Shown here: piece after piece, positions 1 to 6,582 of the stretch | Position numbering within the stretch: the stretch's first letter is position 1 | Layout: each line of letters begins with the position of its first letter | Assembly (NCBI GenBank): GCA_038894275.1 | Contig: JAWAPU010000003.1 | Span: 1-20,503, forward strand | Source: JAWAPU01 sp038894275 | Lineage (GTDB): Archaea > Nanobdellota > Nanobdellia > UBA10117 | DNA length: 20,503 bases | Reading direction: 5' to 3' | The notes under the pieces: model-generated | Database searches by the model: none | Told to the model about the DNA's origin: nothing | The model's input: the letters and a program-made list of their open reading frames with translations, nothing else | Position numbers and translations under genes: made by a program

Positions 1-1221
1 AATAAAACAATAAATGCTGCAATAGCATTTGTTGTTTGTTTAATGGCAATTAAATTTCTACCTTTTGCTTACTATTTTATTATTACGTTTATAATAATCG
101 TTGGCGCAGCTATAATGGGGCTTATTACAGGAATACTCTTTTTTTTGGCCCCCTTTGGAATATCTACTAAACAAGATTTGCTTAAAACATCAGCAGGTTT
201 ATTTCTTATAGGAATAATACTTATAGGCGTTGGTGTATTGGTTGGCATAATAAGTGGCGCCATGGGCCATTTTACAGGAGTCGAATGGGTGCAAATTGGT
301 GCTTTTATTGGAGCTGCTGTGGTATTTTTAATTGCTATTCTTGGAATCCTTAAAGGAGCTACTCAGCCTTTAGGCTTTGCTGCACCAAGTTTAGCCTCGG
401 TGGCTAAATTGCCACAAGCGTATGATGCGCTTAAAAAAGAAATTGATTATGATCTTATACGTCTTACTGAAGAACTTTATAGTTCATCAAAAATTTTAGA
501 AAGATACGACGCAAAAAACGATCCGCAACAAAGACTATTAAAAAGCTATTTAGCCAAGTCATTGAATACAATAAAAAAACTAGAAGGCGTTTGCCCAAAA
601 ATAGAAAAAGAAGCGCTAGCGCAATTGCCTGGTCTTCAAGCTTTAGGTATTATTAACAAATATGCTGCTAAAAATTTAAAGGGACTTATACAAAAAACGA
701 TACCAAAACAAATTCGAACATCTATGAAACTTATAGAGGATTTTAATAAAGCCAAATTAACGAATGTGTATGCCATAAACGATGCGGTCAAAAAAAATTC
801 AGTAGAGATAGTCCTTCTTACGGAAAAATTATATTATTTTATCACTAACTTCCCTTCGCAACAAATCTTTTATTCGAAATTGCGAGCCTTTCAAACGAAA
901 TTAAGTCGCCAAAATTTAGAAACACTAAAAAAAGAATTAATAACTCTCTCCAAAAAATTATCTAAGTATAACCCAGCAAAAGATAAAAAAAGAAAAAAAA
1001 TAAGTAAATTATTGGGAAATATATTGAATGTGATGAAAGAAATATTGATAATTGCACAAAAACAAAATATTCAACTTAGAAATCCAACTAAGTTTACTGA
1101 TATACAAAATTACTTTAGCGCAGCATTAACCAGTGTGGGAACTATGAATGATCAGGCTTTAGAGAATGCGAAACAGTTACTTATTGGGTATATCATCAAT
1201 GCTGTACAGAATTGGATTTAA
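1..1221 (+). CDS. Five-helix membrane protein with long helical C-terminal extension, 5' end missing
   Basis: I do not recognise a named family. The reading frame is open to the first base of the window, so the ATG at 43 is probably internal. Counting from that ATG, hydrophobic helices lie near residues 12-34, 51-74 and 83-103, and another begins before the ATG and runs to about residue 10. This matches helices 2 to 5 of the two membrane proteins at 1914 and 2527; the first helix would lie outside the window. From about residue 120 to 392 the protein is Lys-, Leu- and Glu-rich and looks fully helical, probably cytoplasmic; the paralogues lack this part. It converges on the minus-strand gene ending at 1251, with 29 bases between stops. 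Function unknown; I infer a link to the filament genes from position only. Confidence 0.75.
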   Translation, partial: NKTINAAIAFVVCLMAIKFLPFAYYFIITFIIIVGAAIMGLITGILFFLAPFGISTKQDLLKTSAGLFLIGIILIGVGVLVGIISGAMGHFTGVEWVQIGAFIGAAVVFLIAILGILKGATQPLGFAAPSLASVAKLPQAYDALKKEIDYDLIRLTEELYSSSKILERYDAKNDPQQRLLKSYLAKSLNTIKKLEGVCPKIEKEALAQLPGLQALGIINKYAAKNLKGLIQKTIPKQIRTSMKLIEDFNKAKLTNVYAINDAVKKNSVEIVLLTEKLYYFITNFPSQQIFYSKLRAFQTKLSRQNLETLKKELITLSKKLSKYNPAKDKKRKKISKLLGNILNVMKEILIIAQKQNIQLRNPTKFTDIQNYFSAALTSVGTMNDQALENAKQLLIGYIINAVQNWI

Positions 1222-1250
1222 AGTCTTTAAATTTTGGCACATCAGATTCT

Positions 1251-1796
1251 TTAAGGCCCCTTTGATGGAGGTGGCGGAGCATTTATTGGTAGAGGTGGCG
1301 GAGCAATTGTTGATTGTTGAGCTGGTTGTTGCGGCTGTGCAGTTTGTGTACTTTGTACGTTTTGAGAAGATGGTTTAGCATATGCCGGTATTAATTTAGC
1401 TATTTTGTATAATGCAGTTTTAATACTTTTGTCATCACCATTCACATTAACTGTTATTTTATTATCCTTTTTGTCGTATTTGACAATAATCTCTATTGGT
1501 GAAGGGCGAATGTAATCTCCAAAACTTCCATGAGCAACTTTATATTTATATTCTATGTAATTATCGTTTGCTTCTATGCTTTGCAAACCATTATTGTCAA
1601 GACCAAAAAGCCAATCTGCAAATCTACCTAGCAGACCGCCTTTTGTTTCGTTATATATCTTTTTTAGAGTGTAAATCCCACTGTTGTTATCTTTTAACGG
1701 GAATTCGAGACCCCCTGCTCTGTTTCCATAATTAATATTACATTCATACCTCTGAAGATCGTCTATTGCGCTTAACAATTTTTTTTCAAGACTCAT
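1251..1796 (-). CDS. Hypothetical soluble protein with proline-rich tail
   Basis: This 181-aa protein is not recognised. It has no signal peptide or membrane helix, so it is probably cytoplasmic. Residues 1-138 are mixed alpha/beta in composition, with a beta-rich stretch near 76-120. Residues 140-181 are low complexity, rich in Pro, Gln, Ser and Ala, ending in two Pro runs (APPPLP, then APPPP). The second Pro run comes from a short direct repeat in the DNA. The start is supported by a ribosome binding site (AGGTGA on the minus strand, 1801-1806) and a TATA-like box at 1829-1837. The gene is divergent from the membrane protein at 1914. The tail may be a flexible linker or a docking segment for a partner, which is inference. 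Confidence 0.7.
   Translation of the reverse strand: MSLEKKLLSAIDDLQRYECNINYGNRAGGLEFPLKDNNSGIYTLKKIYNETKGGLLGRFADWLFGLDNNGLQSIEANDNYIEYKYKVAHGSFGDYIRPSPIEIIVKYDKKDNKITVNVNGDDKSIKTALYKIAKLIPAYAKPSSQNVQSTQTAQPQQPAQQSTIAPPPLPINAPPPPSKGP
1268..1305. repeat. Short direct repeat, 14 nt, period 24
   Basis: The 14-mer GAGGTGGCGGAGCA occurs at 1268-1281 and again at 1292-1305. It lies inside the 3' end of the minus-strand gene and encodes the repeated Ala-Pro-Pro-Pro segments of its tail. It is probably a small slippage duplication. Confidence 0.8.
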
Positions 1797-1800
1797 ACCA

Positions 1801-1806
1801 TCACCT
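1801..1806 (-). promoter_or_regulatory. Ribosome binding site of the gene starting at 1796
   Basis: The minus strand reads AGGTGA four bases before the ATG at 1796-1794. Together with the TATA-like box it fixes the start and suggests a leader of about 12 nt. Confidence 0.5.
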
Positions 1807-1828
1807 ATTTACAATATGGCAATTATAA

Positions 1829-1837
1829 TTTATAAAC
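1829..1837 (-). promoter_or_regulatory. TATA-like box for the minus-strand gene at 1796
   Basis: The minus strand reads GTTTATAAA, preceded by an A-rich stretch that could act as a BRE. Transcription would begin about 25 nt downstream, near 1808, just ahead of the ribosome binding site. Confidence 0.45.
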
Positions 1838-1881
1838 TTTTCGCTAATTATTTATTCGTTTTTAAAATTTAAAAAGCGCAA

Positions 1882-1891
1882 TCTTTATATT
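1882..1891 (+). promoter_or_regulatory. TATA-like box for the membrane protein pair at 1914
   Basis: TCTTTATATT follows the A-rich, BRE-like AAAAAGCGCA at 1871-1880. Its centre lies about 27 nt before the ATG at 1914, so the transcript is probably leaderless or nearly so. Confidence 0.5.
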
Positions 1892-1913
1892 TAATAGATA
1901 TTTAAATTAAAAT

Positions 1914-2519
1914 ATGGCCATTGAATTTTTAGCTCAAGCTTCCGAAGGCGTAGGAGGAGTTTTAAATCCTTTAGAAAATGTATTAAATTTATTGCAACAA
2001 TTTGGTTTCTTTAAAGTGGTGCTGCCCTTTTTGTTGATATTTGCTTTAGTTTATGCTGTAATACTAAAGACAGGAATTTTAGGCGATCCAGCTACAAATG
2101 CATGGGTACGGCCAATAGCATCAATTATTGCTTTTGTCGCAGGATTTTTAGTAGTTGCATATACACCTGTTGTAGAAGCTATTGAAAGGGTAGTTCCCCA
2201 AGCAGGATTTTTGTTGCTAGTTGTGTTGTTGCTTTTAATGGTTTTAGGCATGCTTGGATTTCCGATAACAGAAAAATTTACTGGTAAATTGGCTCCAATA
2301 GCCCTTATAATAGGATTGGTAGTTGTTGCAATTTTCTTAGCAATAGTAGGTGCCGCAGTAGGACCTCAGATTCCTATTCTTTATAGTTTTGCTCAGTTTA
2401 TGATGGGCATGATACCCATAGAATTAACATCCGAACAAATAGCCCTTTTATTAGCTTTCTTAATTATCATTGGAATACCTGCAATAATACTAGCAATTAT
2501 ATACTATACTTCAAAGTAG
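1914..2519 (+). CDS. Five-helix integral membrane protein, family member A
   Basis: This 201-aa protein is almost entirely hydrophobic, with five likely helices near residues 30-52, 66-86, 92-116, 124-149 and 170-199. An amphipathic N-terminal stretch precedes helix 1. It is a clear paralogue of the next gene: both have L-Q-Q-x-G-F followed by x-x-x-L-P-F-L in helix 1, then a helix starting with a small Asn/Ala/Ile-rich turn. The partial protein at 1-1221 shares helices 2 to 5. No catalytic or transport motif is visible. A leaderless promoter precedes it, and only 7 nt separate it from the next gene, so the two are co-transcribed and may form a heteromeric complex (inferred). A role with the nearby type IV filament machine is possible but rests on position alone. 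Confidence 0.8.
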   Translation: MAIEFLAQASEGVGGVLNPLENVLNLLQQFGFFKVVLPFLLIFALVYAVILKTGILGDPATNAWVRPIASIIAFVAGFLVVAYTPVVEAIERVVPQAGFLLLVVLLLLMVLGMLGFPITEKFTGKLAPIALIIGLVVVAIFLAIVGAAVGPQIPILYSFAQFMMGMIPIELTSEQIALLLAFLIIIGIPAIILAIIYYTSK

Positions 2520-2526
2520 AGGAATA

Positions 2527-3126
2527 ATGGCTACTCTTTTAGATGCAATTGGCGCGCTACAACAAATTGGTTTTTATAGCACAATTCTTCCTTTTTTAAT
2601 AGTAACCGCAGGGATGTATGCTCTTTTAACAAAATTAAAACCTTTTGGAGAACTGAAATTTGCTAACATTATTATTTCAGTGGTAGTTGGTTTCATTTTT
2701 ATTTCTATGACAAGAGCGGTTTTATTTTTAAACAAATTTATTCCTCTCTTTACAACATTTTTGCTTTTGTTAGTTTTAGCATACATGGTGTTTATTTTTA
2801 TAGGAGTTAAATCCGAATCTATTTCTGAATTGTTTGTAAAAAAACCTGCTTTCGCAGGAATTTTTATTTTAATAATTTTAATTTTAGTTATTGTGGTATT
2901 ATCGCAAGTATTTCCAGAGGCAACTTTTGTTGTTCAATACCCCGAAGTGGCTGAAGAATTAAATTTGAGTTTGTATGGGGCAAATGCAACCCCTCAAGAA
3001 AAAGCTGCGGCGTATGGAATGGCTCAAGTAGTACGCATAGTAACTTCACCACAAGTAATGGGTTTGATTATCTTATTTGTGGTATTCGGCTTAGCTACTT
3101 ATTTTATAACAAAAGAAAATAAATAA
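2527..3126 (+). CDS. Five-helix integral membrane protein, family member B
   Basis: This 199-aa protein is a paralogue of the gene just upstream, with the same five-helix layout: about 17-36, 45-68, 73-96, 108-130 and 173-195. Helix 1 carries L-Q-Q-I-G-F-Y and I-L-P-F-L, aligning with L-Q-Q-F-G-F-F and V-L-P-F-L in member A. The loop before helix 5, about 40 residues, is the longest polar part. The start has a moderate ribosome binding site (AGAGGA, 2518-2523) overlapping the previous stop region. The stop codon directly abuts that of the convergent coiled-coil gene, with no spacer. Function unknown. A family that duplicates and sits beside coiled-coil and motor genes suggests a membrane-bound complex, which is inference. 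Confidence 0.8.
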   Translation: MATLLDAIGALQQIGFYSTILPFLIVTAGMYALLTKLKPFGELKFANIIISVVVGFIFISMTRAVLFLNKFIPLFTTFLLLLVLAYMVFIFIGVKSESISELFVKKPAFAGIFILIILILVIVVLSQVFPEATFVVQYPEVAEELNLSLYGANATPQEKAAAYGMAQVVRIVTSPQVMGLIILFVVFGLATYFITKENK

Positions 3127-3705
3127 TTATTTTTTTCTAAAACCTTTCTCTTTGGCCTTTTCGACAAGCTCTTGCAGTTCTTTTATATTTTCTGTAAACG
3201 TAGGCATTAATGTATTAAACATTTTTTGCAATGCTTTTAGTTCAACTCCAACATCGCTAATACCCTTTCCATACTCTTCTACTTTCCCAAGTACTTGCTG
3301 GATTACAGTGTCCATTCTTTTTTCTAAAATTCCCAGTCTTTCTGTTAAACCAGACAGGCTGGCTGAAAATTCTTCTTGAATTTTTTTAATTTCGTCAAGC
3401 TCTTTAGTCAATTTTTGCCAACGCTCTGCGATTATTGCTTCAGCAATCTCTTCGATTTCTTCAGAAAGAGGTTTAGGCGATTCTGGTCTAAAGGGAGGTG
3501 GTTTAGGCATGGATTCTGGCAACGGTATTTGAGGTGGCGCAAGCGAAACTGGCGCAGGAAGAGGAAATACCGGCTGTGCAGGTCTTAATCCTTGTTCTTC
3601 AAAAGTAGGCAATTTTTCAGTAGCCGAAGGTTCTGGGAAAAGCGCAGGTTCTTTTGTCTCTGGTAAGGTTTCAGGTTTTTCTTTTTTAAAGAACGATATG
3701 GCCAT
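3127..3705 (-). CDS. ArlC/FlaC-like coiled-coil protein with proline-rich linker
   Basis: This 192-aa protein has no membrane helix. Residues 1-10 are basic and aromatic (FFKKEK). Residues 11-80 form a Pro- and Glu-rich linker. From about 82 to the end it is helical, with heptad-like Leu/Ile spacing at about 95-145. The region near 149-175 (ISDVGVELKALQKMF, then LMPTF) resembles the end of archaellum accessory proteins ArlC/D/E, where a coiled coil leads into a motif of the L-x-x-L-Y-E-x-x-x-N-P-F kind. Those proteins act in the cytoplasm at the base of the archaellum. A strong ribosome binding site (GGAGGG on the minus strand, 3709-3714) precedes the ATG. It is the second gene of a two-gene operon with 3718-4152. 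The family call is from remembered motifs, not a search. Confidence 0.55.
   Translation of the reverse strand: MAISFFKKEKPETLPETKEPALFPEPSATEKLPTFEEQGLRPAQPVFPLPAPVSLAPPQIPLPESMPKPPPFRPESPKPLSEEIEEIAEAIIAERWQKLTKELDEIKKIQEEFSASLSGLTERLGILEKRMDTVIQQVLGKVEEYGKGISDVGVELKALQKMFNTLMPTFTENIKELQELVEKAKEKGFRKK
3130..3136 (+). terminator. Possible U-tract terminator of the 1914-3126 transcript
   Basis: A run of seven T lies four bases after the stop at 3126, inside the last codons of the convergent gene. Archaeal termination often uses such T runs, but there is no stem, and AT-rich DNA makes chance runs common. Confidence 0.3.
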
Positions 3706-3708
3706 TTA

Positions 3709-3714
3709 CCCTCC
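3709..3714 (-). promoter_or_regulatory. Strong ribosome binding site of the ArlC-like gene
   Basis: The minus strand reads GGAGGG three bases before the ATG at 3705. It lies in the 12-nt gap after the upstream stop, as expected for an internal operon gene with its own efficient initiation. Confidence 0.65.
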
Positions 3715-3717
3715 TTT

Positions 3718-4152
3718 TTAATTTGTCTTTGTTTCTTTTAAAGCATTTTGTATTAAGGCTTTAACTTCAGATCGAGTAACGAATTGAAGGGGCTGCCAAA
3801 GTTCGACATATCTTTGCAAAATCTTCACCTCTTCAGCGGAAGCTAAAACTTCCATTCTTTTGGCCAATCTTTCGATAAGTTCTTTTTGCGAATCCAATTC
3901 TGCTCGTATGGCTCTTAAATTATCTTGTATGTCTCTGATTTCTGAAATTACTGTTTTGTGCTTCTCTAAAACAGTGTTATCTATGAGTTGGAGGTGAGCT
4001 CTTAAACCTTCAATTCTTTGTTCAACAAGTCTTATTCTCGAACCATAATTACTTAATTCTTCAGCAATTTTAGTTTGAATTTGTTCCAATTCCGGAGTTT
4101 TTTTAACTACGGGGATTTGAGTTAAAGGTTGAGTTGGTGGAAATTGGGCCAT
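3718..4152 (-). CDS. Coiled-coil protein, possible ArlC/D/E-related accessory protein
   Basis: This 144-aa soluble protein begins with a short Pro-rich stretch (residues 5-20). A long coiled coil follows from about 22 to 105, with regular Leu/Ile spacing and many charged residues. A small C-terminal segment, YVELWQPLQF near 115-124, then VTRSEV and a final helix, is set apart from the coiled coil and looks like a conserved docking piece. It is first in an operon with the ArlC-like gene, 12 nt ahead of it. It is divergent from the secretion ATPase across 147 bases. A leaderless promoter is likely (TATA-like box at 4174-4182). I infer that the two coiled-coil proteins assemble together at the cytoplasmic face of the filament motor. 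It could instead be an unrelated structural coiled coil. Confidence 0.5.
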   Translation of the reverse strand: MAQFPPTQPLTQIPVVKKTPELEQIQTKIAEELSNYGSRIRLVEQRIEGLRAHLQLIDNTVLEKHKTVISEIRDIQDNLRAIRAELDSQKELIERLAKRMEVLASAEEVKILQRYVELWQPLQFVTRSEVKALIQNALKETKTN

Positions 4153-4173
4153 TTCTAAAATACAAACTAATAG

Positions 4174-4182
4174 ATTATAAAT
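4174..4182 (-). promoter_or_regulatory. TATA-like box for the coiled-coil operon
   Basis: The minus strand reads ATTTATAAT, centred 26 nt before the ATG at 4152. This is the usual archaeal distance from TATA to transcription start, so the mRNA is probably leaderless. Confidence 0.5.
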
Positions 4183-4276
4183 TCTTTGCTATAGCTTCCA
4201 TACGCTTAAATTTATTCTGGAAATTGAAAAAGGCCCTTTGCTCTAGAAAAGATTTAAACCAAAATCTTATTAAGTG

Positions 4277-4287
4277 CTTTTTATTTT
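4277..4287 (+). promoter_or_regulatory. Weak TATA-like stretch before the ATPase gene
   Basis: CTTTTTATTTT lies 13 nt before the ATG at 4300. This is closer than ideal, so the true box may be further upstream (for instance around 4264-4272). The remainder of the 147-nt divergent region shows no clear operator or stem. Confidence 0.25.
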
Positions 4288-4299
4288 AAATTTTAGGCC

Positions 4300-6582
4300 A
4301 TGCCAGAAACCTCGCAGCCACAATTAGGAGCATACCAATTAATTAACGAAGGTGGAGAAAAGGTATTAAAAATAAATTATGAAGGGGCATCTTTTTCACC
4401 TTCTTTAGAAGATGAGCCCACCGTCTTTTCTAGAGTTTTTGATATTATATTGGAAATAGGAAAAGTAGCAAAAATTGTATTCGTTCAAAGAGAAGAGTAT
4501 GAATATGATTGGCCTCAAACTTCTTTAATTTGTGAACTTGTAGAAGTTTATAAAAAATTAGTAGAAGAAGAAAATGTGCTTTCTTTTTCGGTTTCACATC
4601 CTGCATGTCAAAAATATTTTCCTACGTGGCAAGCTTTTCTAAGGGATGCTTTGTTACGCCAATTAAAAGAAGATCCAATTGGTGCATATGTCACGCTCTT
4701 AAGAAAATTAAGAGAAGAAGAAATTTTTCTTAAAAGACCGATAGAACCGAACTACCCTATTTGTGCAGAACCTTATATTTTCGCCTTGAGACGTTCTGTA
4801 GAATTGCTATCTAAAACGAAACTAATTCAAAGACTGCAAGAAAAATTAGACGCTTATTCTGTGGGAGATAGAAGCATCTACAGAAATGTCTTCCGATTTA
4901 CAGCAAGACCAAATTTTATGTATACTAAATTAGTCACCACCTTCCCGGCAGGTGCAGAAGAATTGGCTTCATATAAAATTGCAGAAGGTACGCAAGTATT
5001 GATTTTAAAATCTCCACAGGATGTTAGACCATTGTATCATTTGATGCCTTTTGAATTCCAATTAACAGAAGAACAATACGCACTTCTCGTAGAAGGAAGA
5101 GAGATCTTAGCAGAACATAAACCACAGCGTTCTGAATTTATAGATCCTATAAGAACAAGGGAAGTGTTTCAATCGATAGCCAAAGATTTGTTAAAAGATT
5201 TATCAAATTCCAAAGGTATAAAATTAAGTTATTCAGATTTAGAAAAATTAGCAAACGTTTTAGTGAGGTATACTATTGGATTTGGTCTAATGGAGATTTT
5301 ACTTTCAGATCCTAACGTTCAAGATATTGTTGTTAATGCGCCTTTAGGTTTAACACCTATATCTTTAATTCACGGCGATTTTGGAGAATGTAAAACAAAT
5401 ATAGTGCCTCTTCCAAAAGAAGGAGAGAGCTGGGCTACCAAATTAAGACTAATTTCTGGAAGACCATTTGATGAAGCAAATCCTGTTTTAGATTCCGATT
5501 TAATATTGCCTTATGGTAGAGCAAGAGTTGCGGCTTTGCAAAGGCCTTTATCTCCTAGTGGATATGCATTCGCATTTAGACGTCATAGAGATAAATCCTG
5601 GACTTTACCGTTATTTATTCAATCTAAAATGCTTACGCCGTTGGCAGCAGGACTTCTTTCTTTTATAGTTGACGGCGCGAGAACAATCCTAATAGCAGGT
5701 ACTCGTTCAGCAGGTAAAACTTCTTTACTTGGCGCATTAATAACAGAAATTTCAAGAACTAATAGGATTTTAACAGTTGAAGATACGTTAGAATTGCCGG
5801 TTTCACAATTTAGAGCGTTGGGCTATGATATTCTATCTATGAAAACTCGTTCTGTTATTACCGGAGCAGAAGCAGAAGTTCCTGCAGATCAAGCCATTAG
5901 GACTGCATTGCGTTTAGGAGATTCTGCTTTAATAATTGGTGAAGTAAGATCGGTAGAAGCAAGAGCTCTTTATGAAGCAATGAGGGTGGGAGCTTTAGCA
6001 AAAACTGTTGCAGGCACAATTCACGGAGCAGGGCCTTATGATGTTTATGATAGAGTTGTTAATGATTTAGGTGTACCAAAAACTTCATTTAAAGCAACAG
6101 ATGTCATAGTAGTAGCAAATACAATTACTTCTCCATCTGGTTTAGAAAGATGGAGAAGATTAACGCAAATAGCAGAAGTTAGAAAATTCTGGACAGAAGA
6201 CCCGATCGCAGAAAAAGGTTTTGCAGATTTAATGTCGTATAACGCTTCGAAAGATGTTTTAGAACCAACACCAGCACTATTACAAGGCGAATCAGAAATT
6301 ATAAAAGCGATAGGCGGAAGAGTAAAAGAATGGTCTGGAAATTGGAATGCTATGTGGGAAAACATAGAATTAAGAGCAAATATAAAAGAGACTTTGGTTA
6401 AAGCAGCACAAGAAACAAAAATTTTTGATTTGTTAGAAGCGCCTTTTGTTATTTTAAGTAATGACGAATTTCACAGAATTTGTGCAAAAGTGGCTGAAGA
6501 AGTAGGTTATACAGATTCAAAAAGAGTATATTCAGAATGGTATGCTTGGCTTAAACAACAAATTAAGAAAATGAAAAAATGA
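4300..6582 (+). CDS. Type II/IV secretion system ATPase (ArlI/GspE/VirB11 family)
   Basis: A cytoplasmic hexameric ATPase that drives assembly of type IV filaments or pili from the inner face of the membrane. The motifs are intact: Walker A G-T-R-S-A-G-K-T at residues 467-474, Asp box V-E-D-T at 493-496, Walker B region I-I-G-E-V-R with Glu548, and His box G-T-I-H-G with His575. Upstream, the N2-like domain (about 310-460) has the usual Q-D-I-V-V-N and Y-G-R-A-R-V landmarks. At 760 aa it is longer than typical ArlI (about 550 aa). The extra length is an N-terminal domain of some 300 residues and about 130 residues after the core. The stop overlaps the start of the platform gene by four bases, so translation is coupled. 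ArlI, archaeal GspE2 and CpaF-type proteins are hard to tell apart here, so I give no symbol. Confidence 0.95.
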   Translation: MPETSQPQLGAYQLINEGGEKVLKINYEGASFSPSLEDEPTVFSRVFDIILEIGKVAKIVFVQREEYEYDWPQTSLICELVEVYKKLVEEENVLSFSVSHPACQKYFPTWQAFLRDALLRQLKEDPIGAYVTLLRKLREEEIFLKRPIEPNYPICAEPYIFALRRSVELLSKTKLIQRLQEKLDAYSVGDRSIYRNVFRFTARPNFMYTKLVTTFPAGAEELASYKIAEGTQVLILKSPQDVRPLYHLMPFEFQLTEEQYALLVEGREILAEHKPQRSEFIDPIRTREVFQSIAKDLLKDLSNSKGIKLSYSDLEKLANVLVRYTIGFGLMEILLSDPNVQDIVVNAPLGLTPISLIHGDFGECKTNIVPLPKEGESWATKLRLISGRPFDEANPVLDSDLILPYGRARVAALQRPLSPSGYAFAFRRHRDKSWTLPLFIQSKMLTPLAAGLLSFIVDGARTILIAGTRSAGKTSLLGALITEISRTNRILTVEDTLELPVSQFRALGYDILSMKTRSVITGAEAEVPADQAIRTALRLGDSALIIGEVRSVEARALYEAMRVGALAKTVAGTIHGAGPYDVYDRVVNDLGVPKTSFKATDVIVVANTITSPSGLERWRRLTQIAEVRKFWTEDPIAEKGFADLMSYNASKDVLEPTPALLQGESEIIKAIGGRVKEWSGNWNAMWENIELRANIKETLVKAAQETKIFDLLEAPFVILSNDEFHRICAKVAEEVGYTDSKRVYSEWYAWLKQQIKKMKK

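Noticed and set aside
1166..1378. 70-aa plus-strand frame across the 1221/1251 junction
   Set aside because: It overlaps two better genes in other frames, and its repeated V-A-E segment is only the complement of the proline-tail repeat.
3376..3588. 70-aa Arg/Phe-rich plus-strand frame, resembling a basic peptide
   Set aside because: It is antisense to the proline-rich linker of the ArlC-like gene; composition is explained by that.
4153..4299. Possible operator or riboswitch in the 147-nt divergent region
   Set aside because: No convincing inverted repeat or structured element could be found by eye; the GC-richer AAAGGCCCTTT stretch near 4230 is not a true palindrome.
6045..6365. 106-aa open frame on the minus strand inside the ATPase gene
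   Set aside because: The plus strand encodes conserved ATPase sequence here, so this is a shadow.
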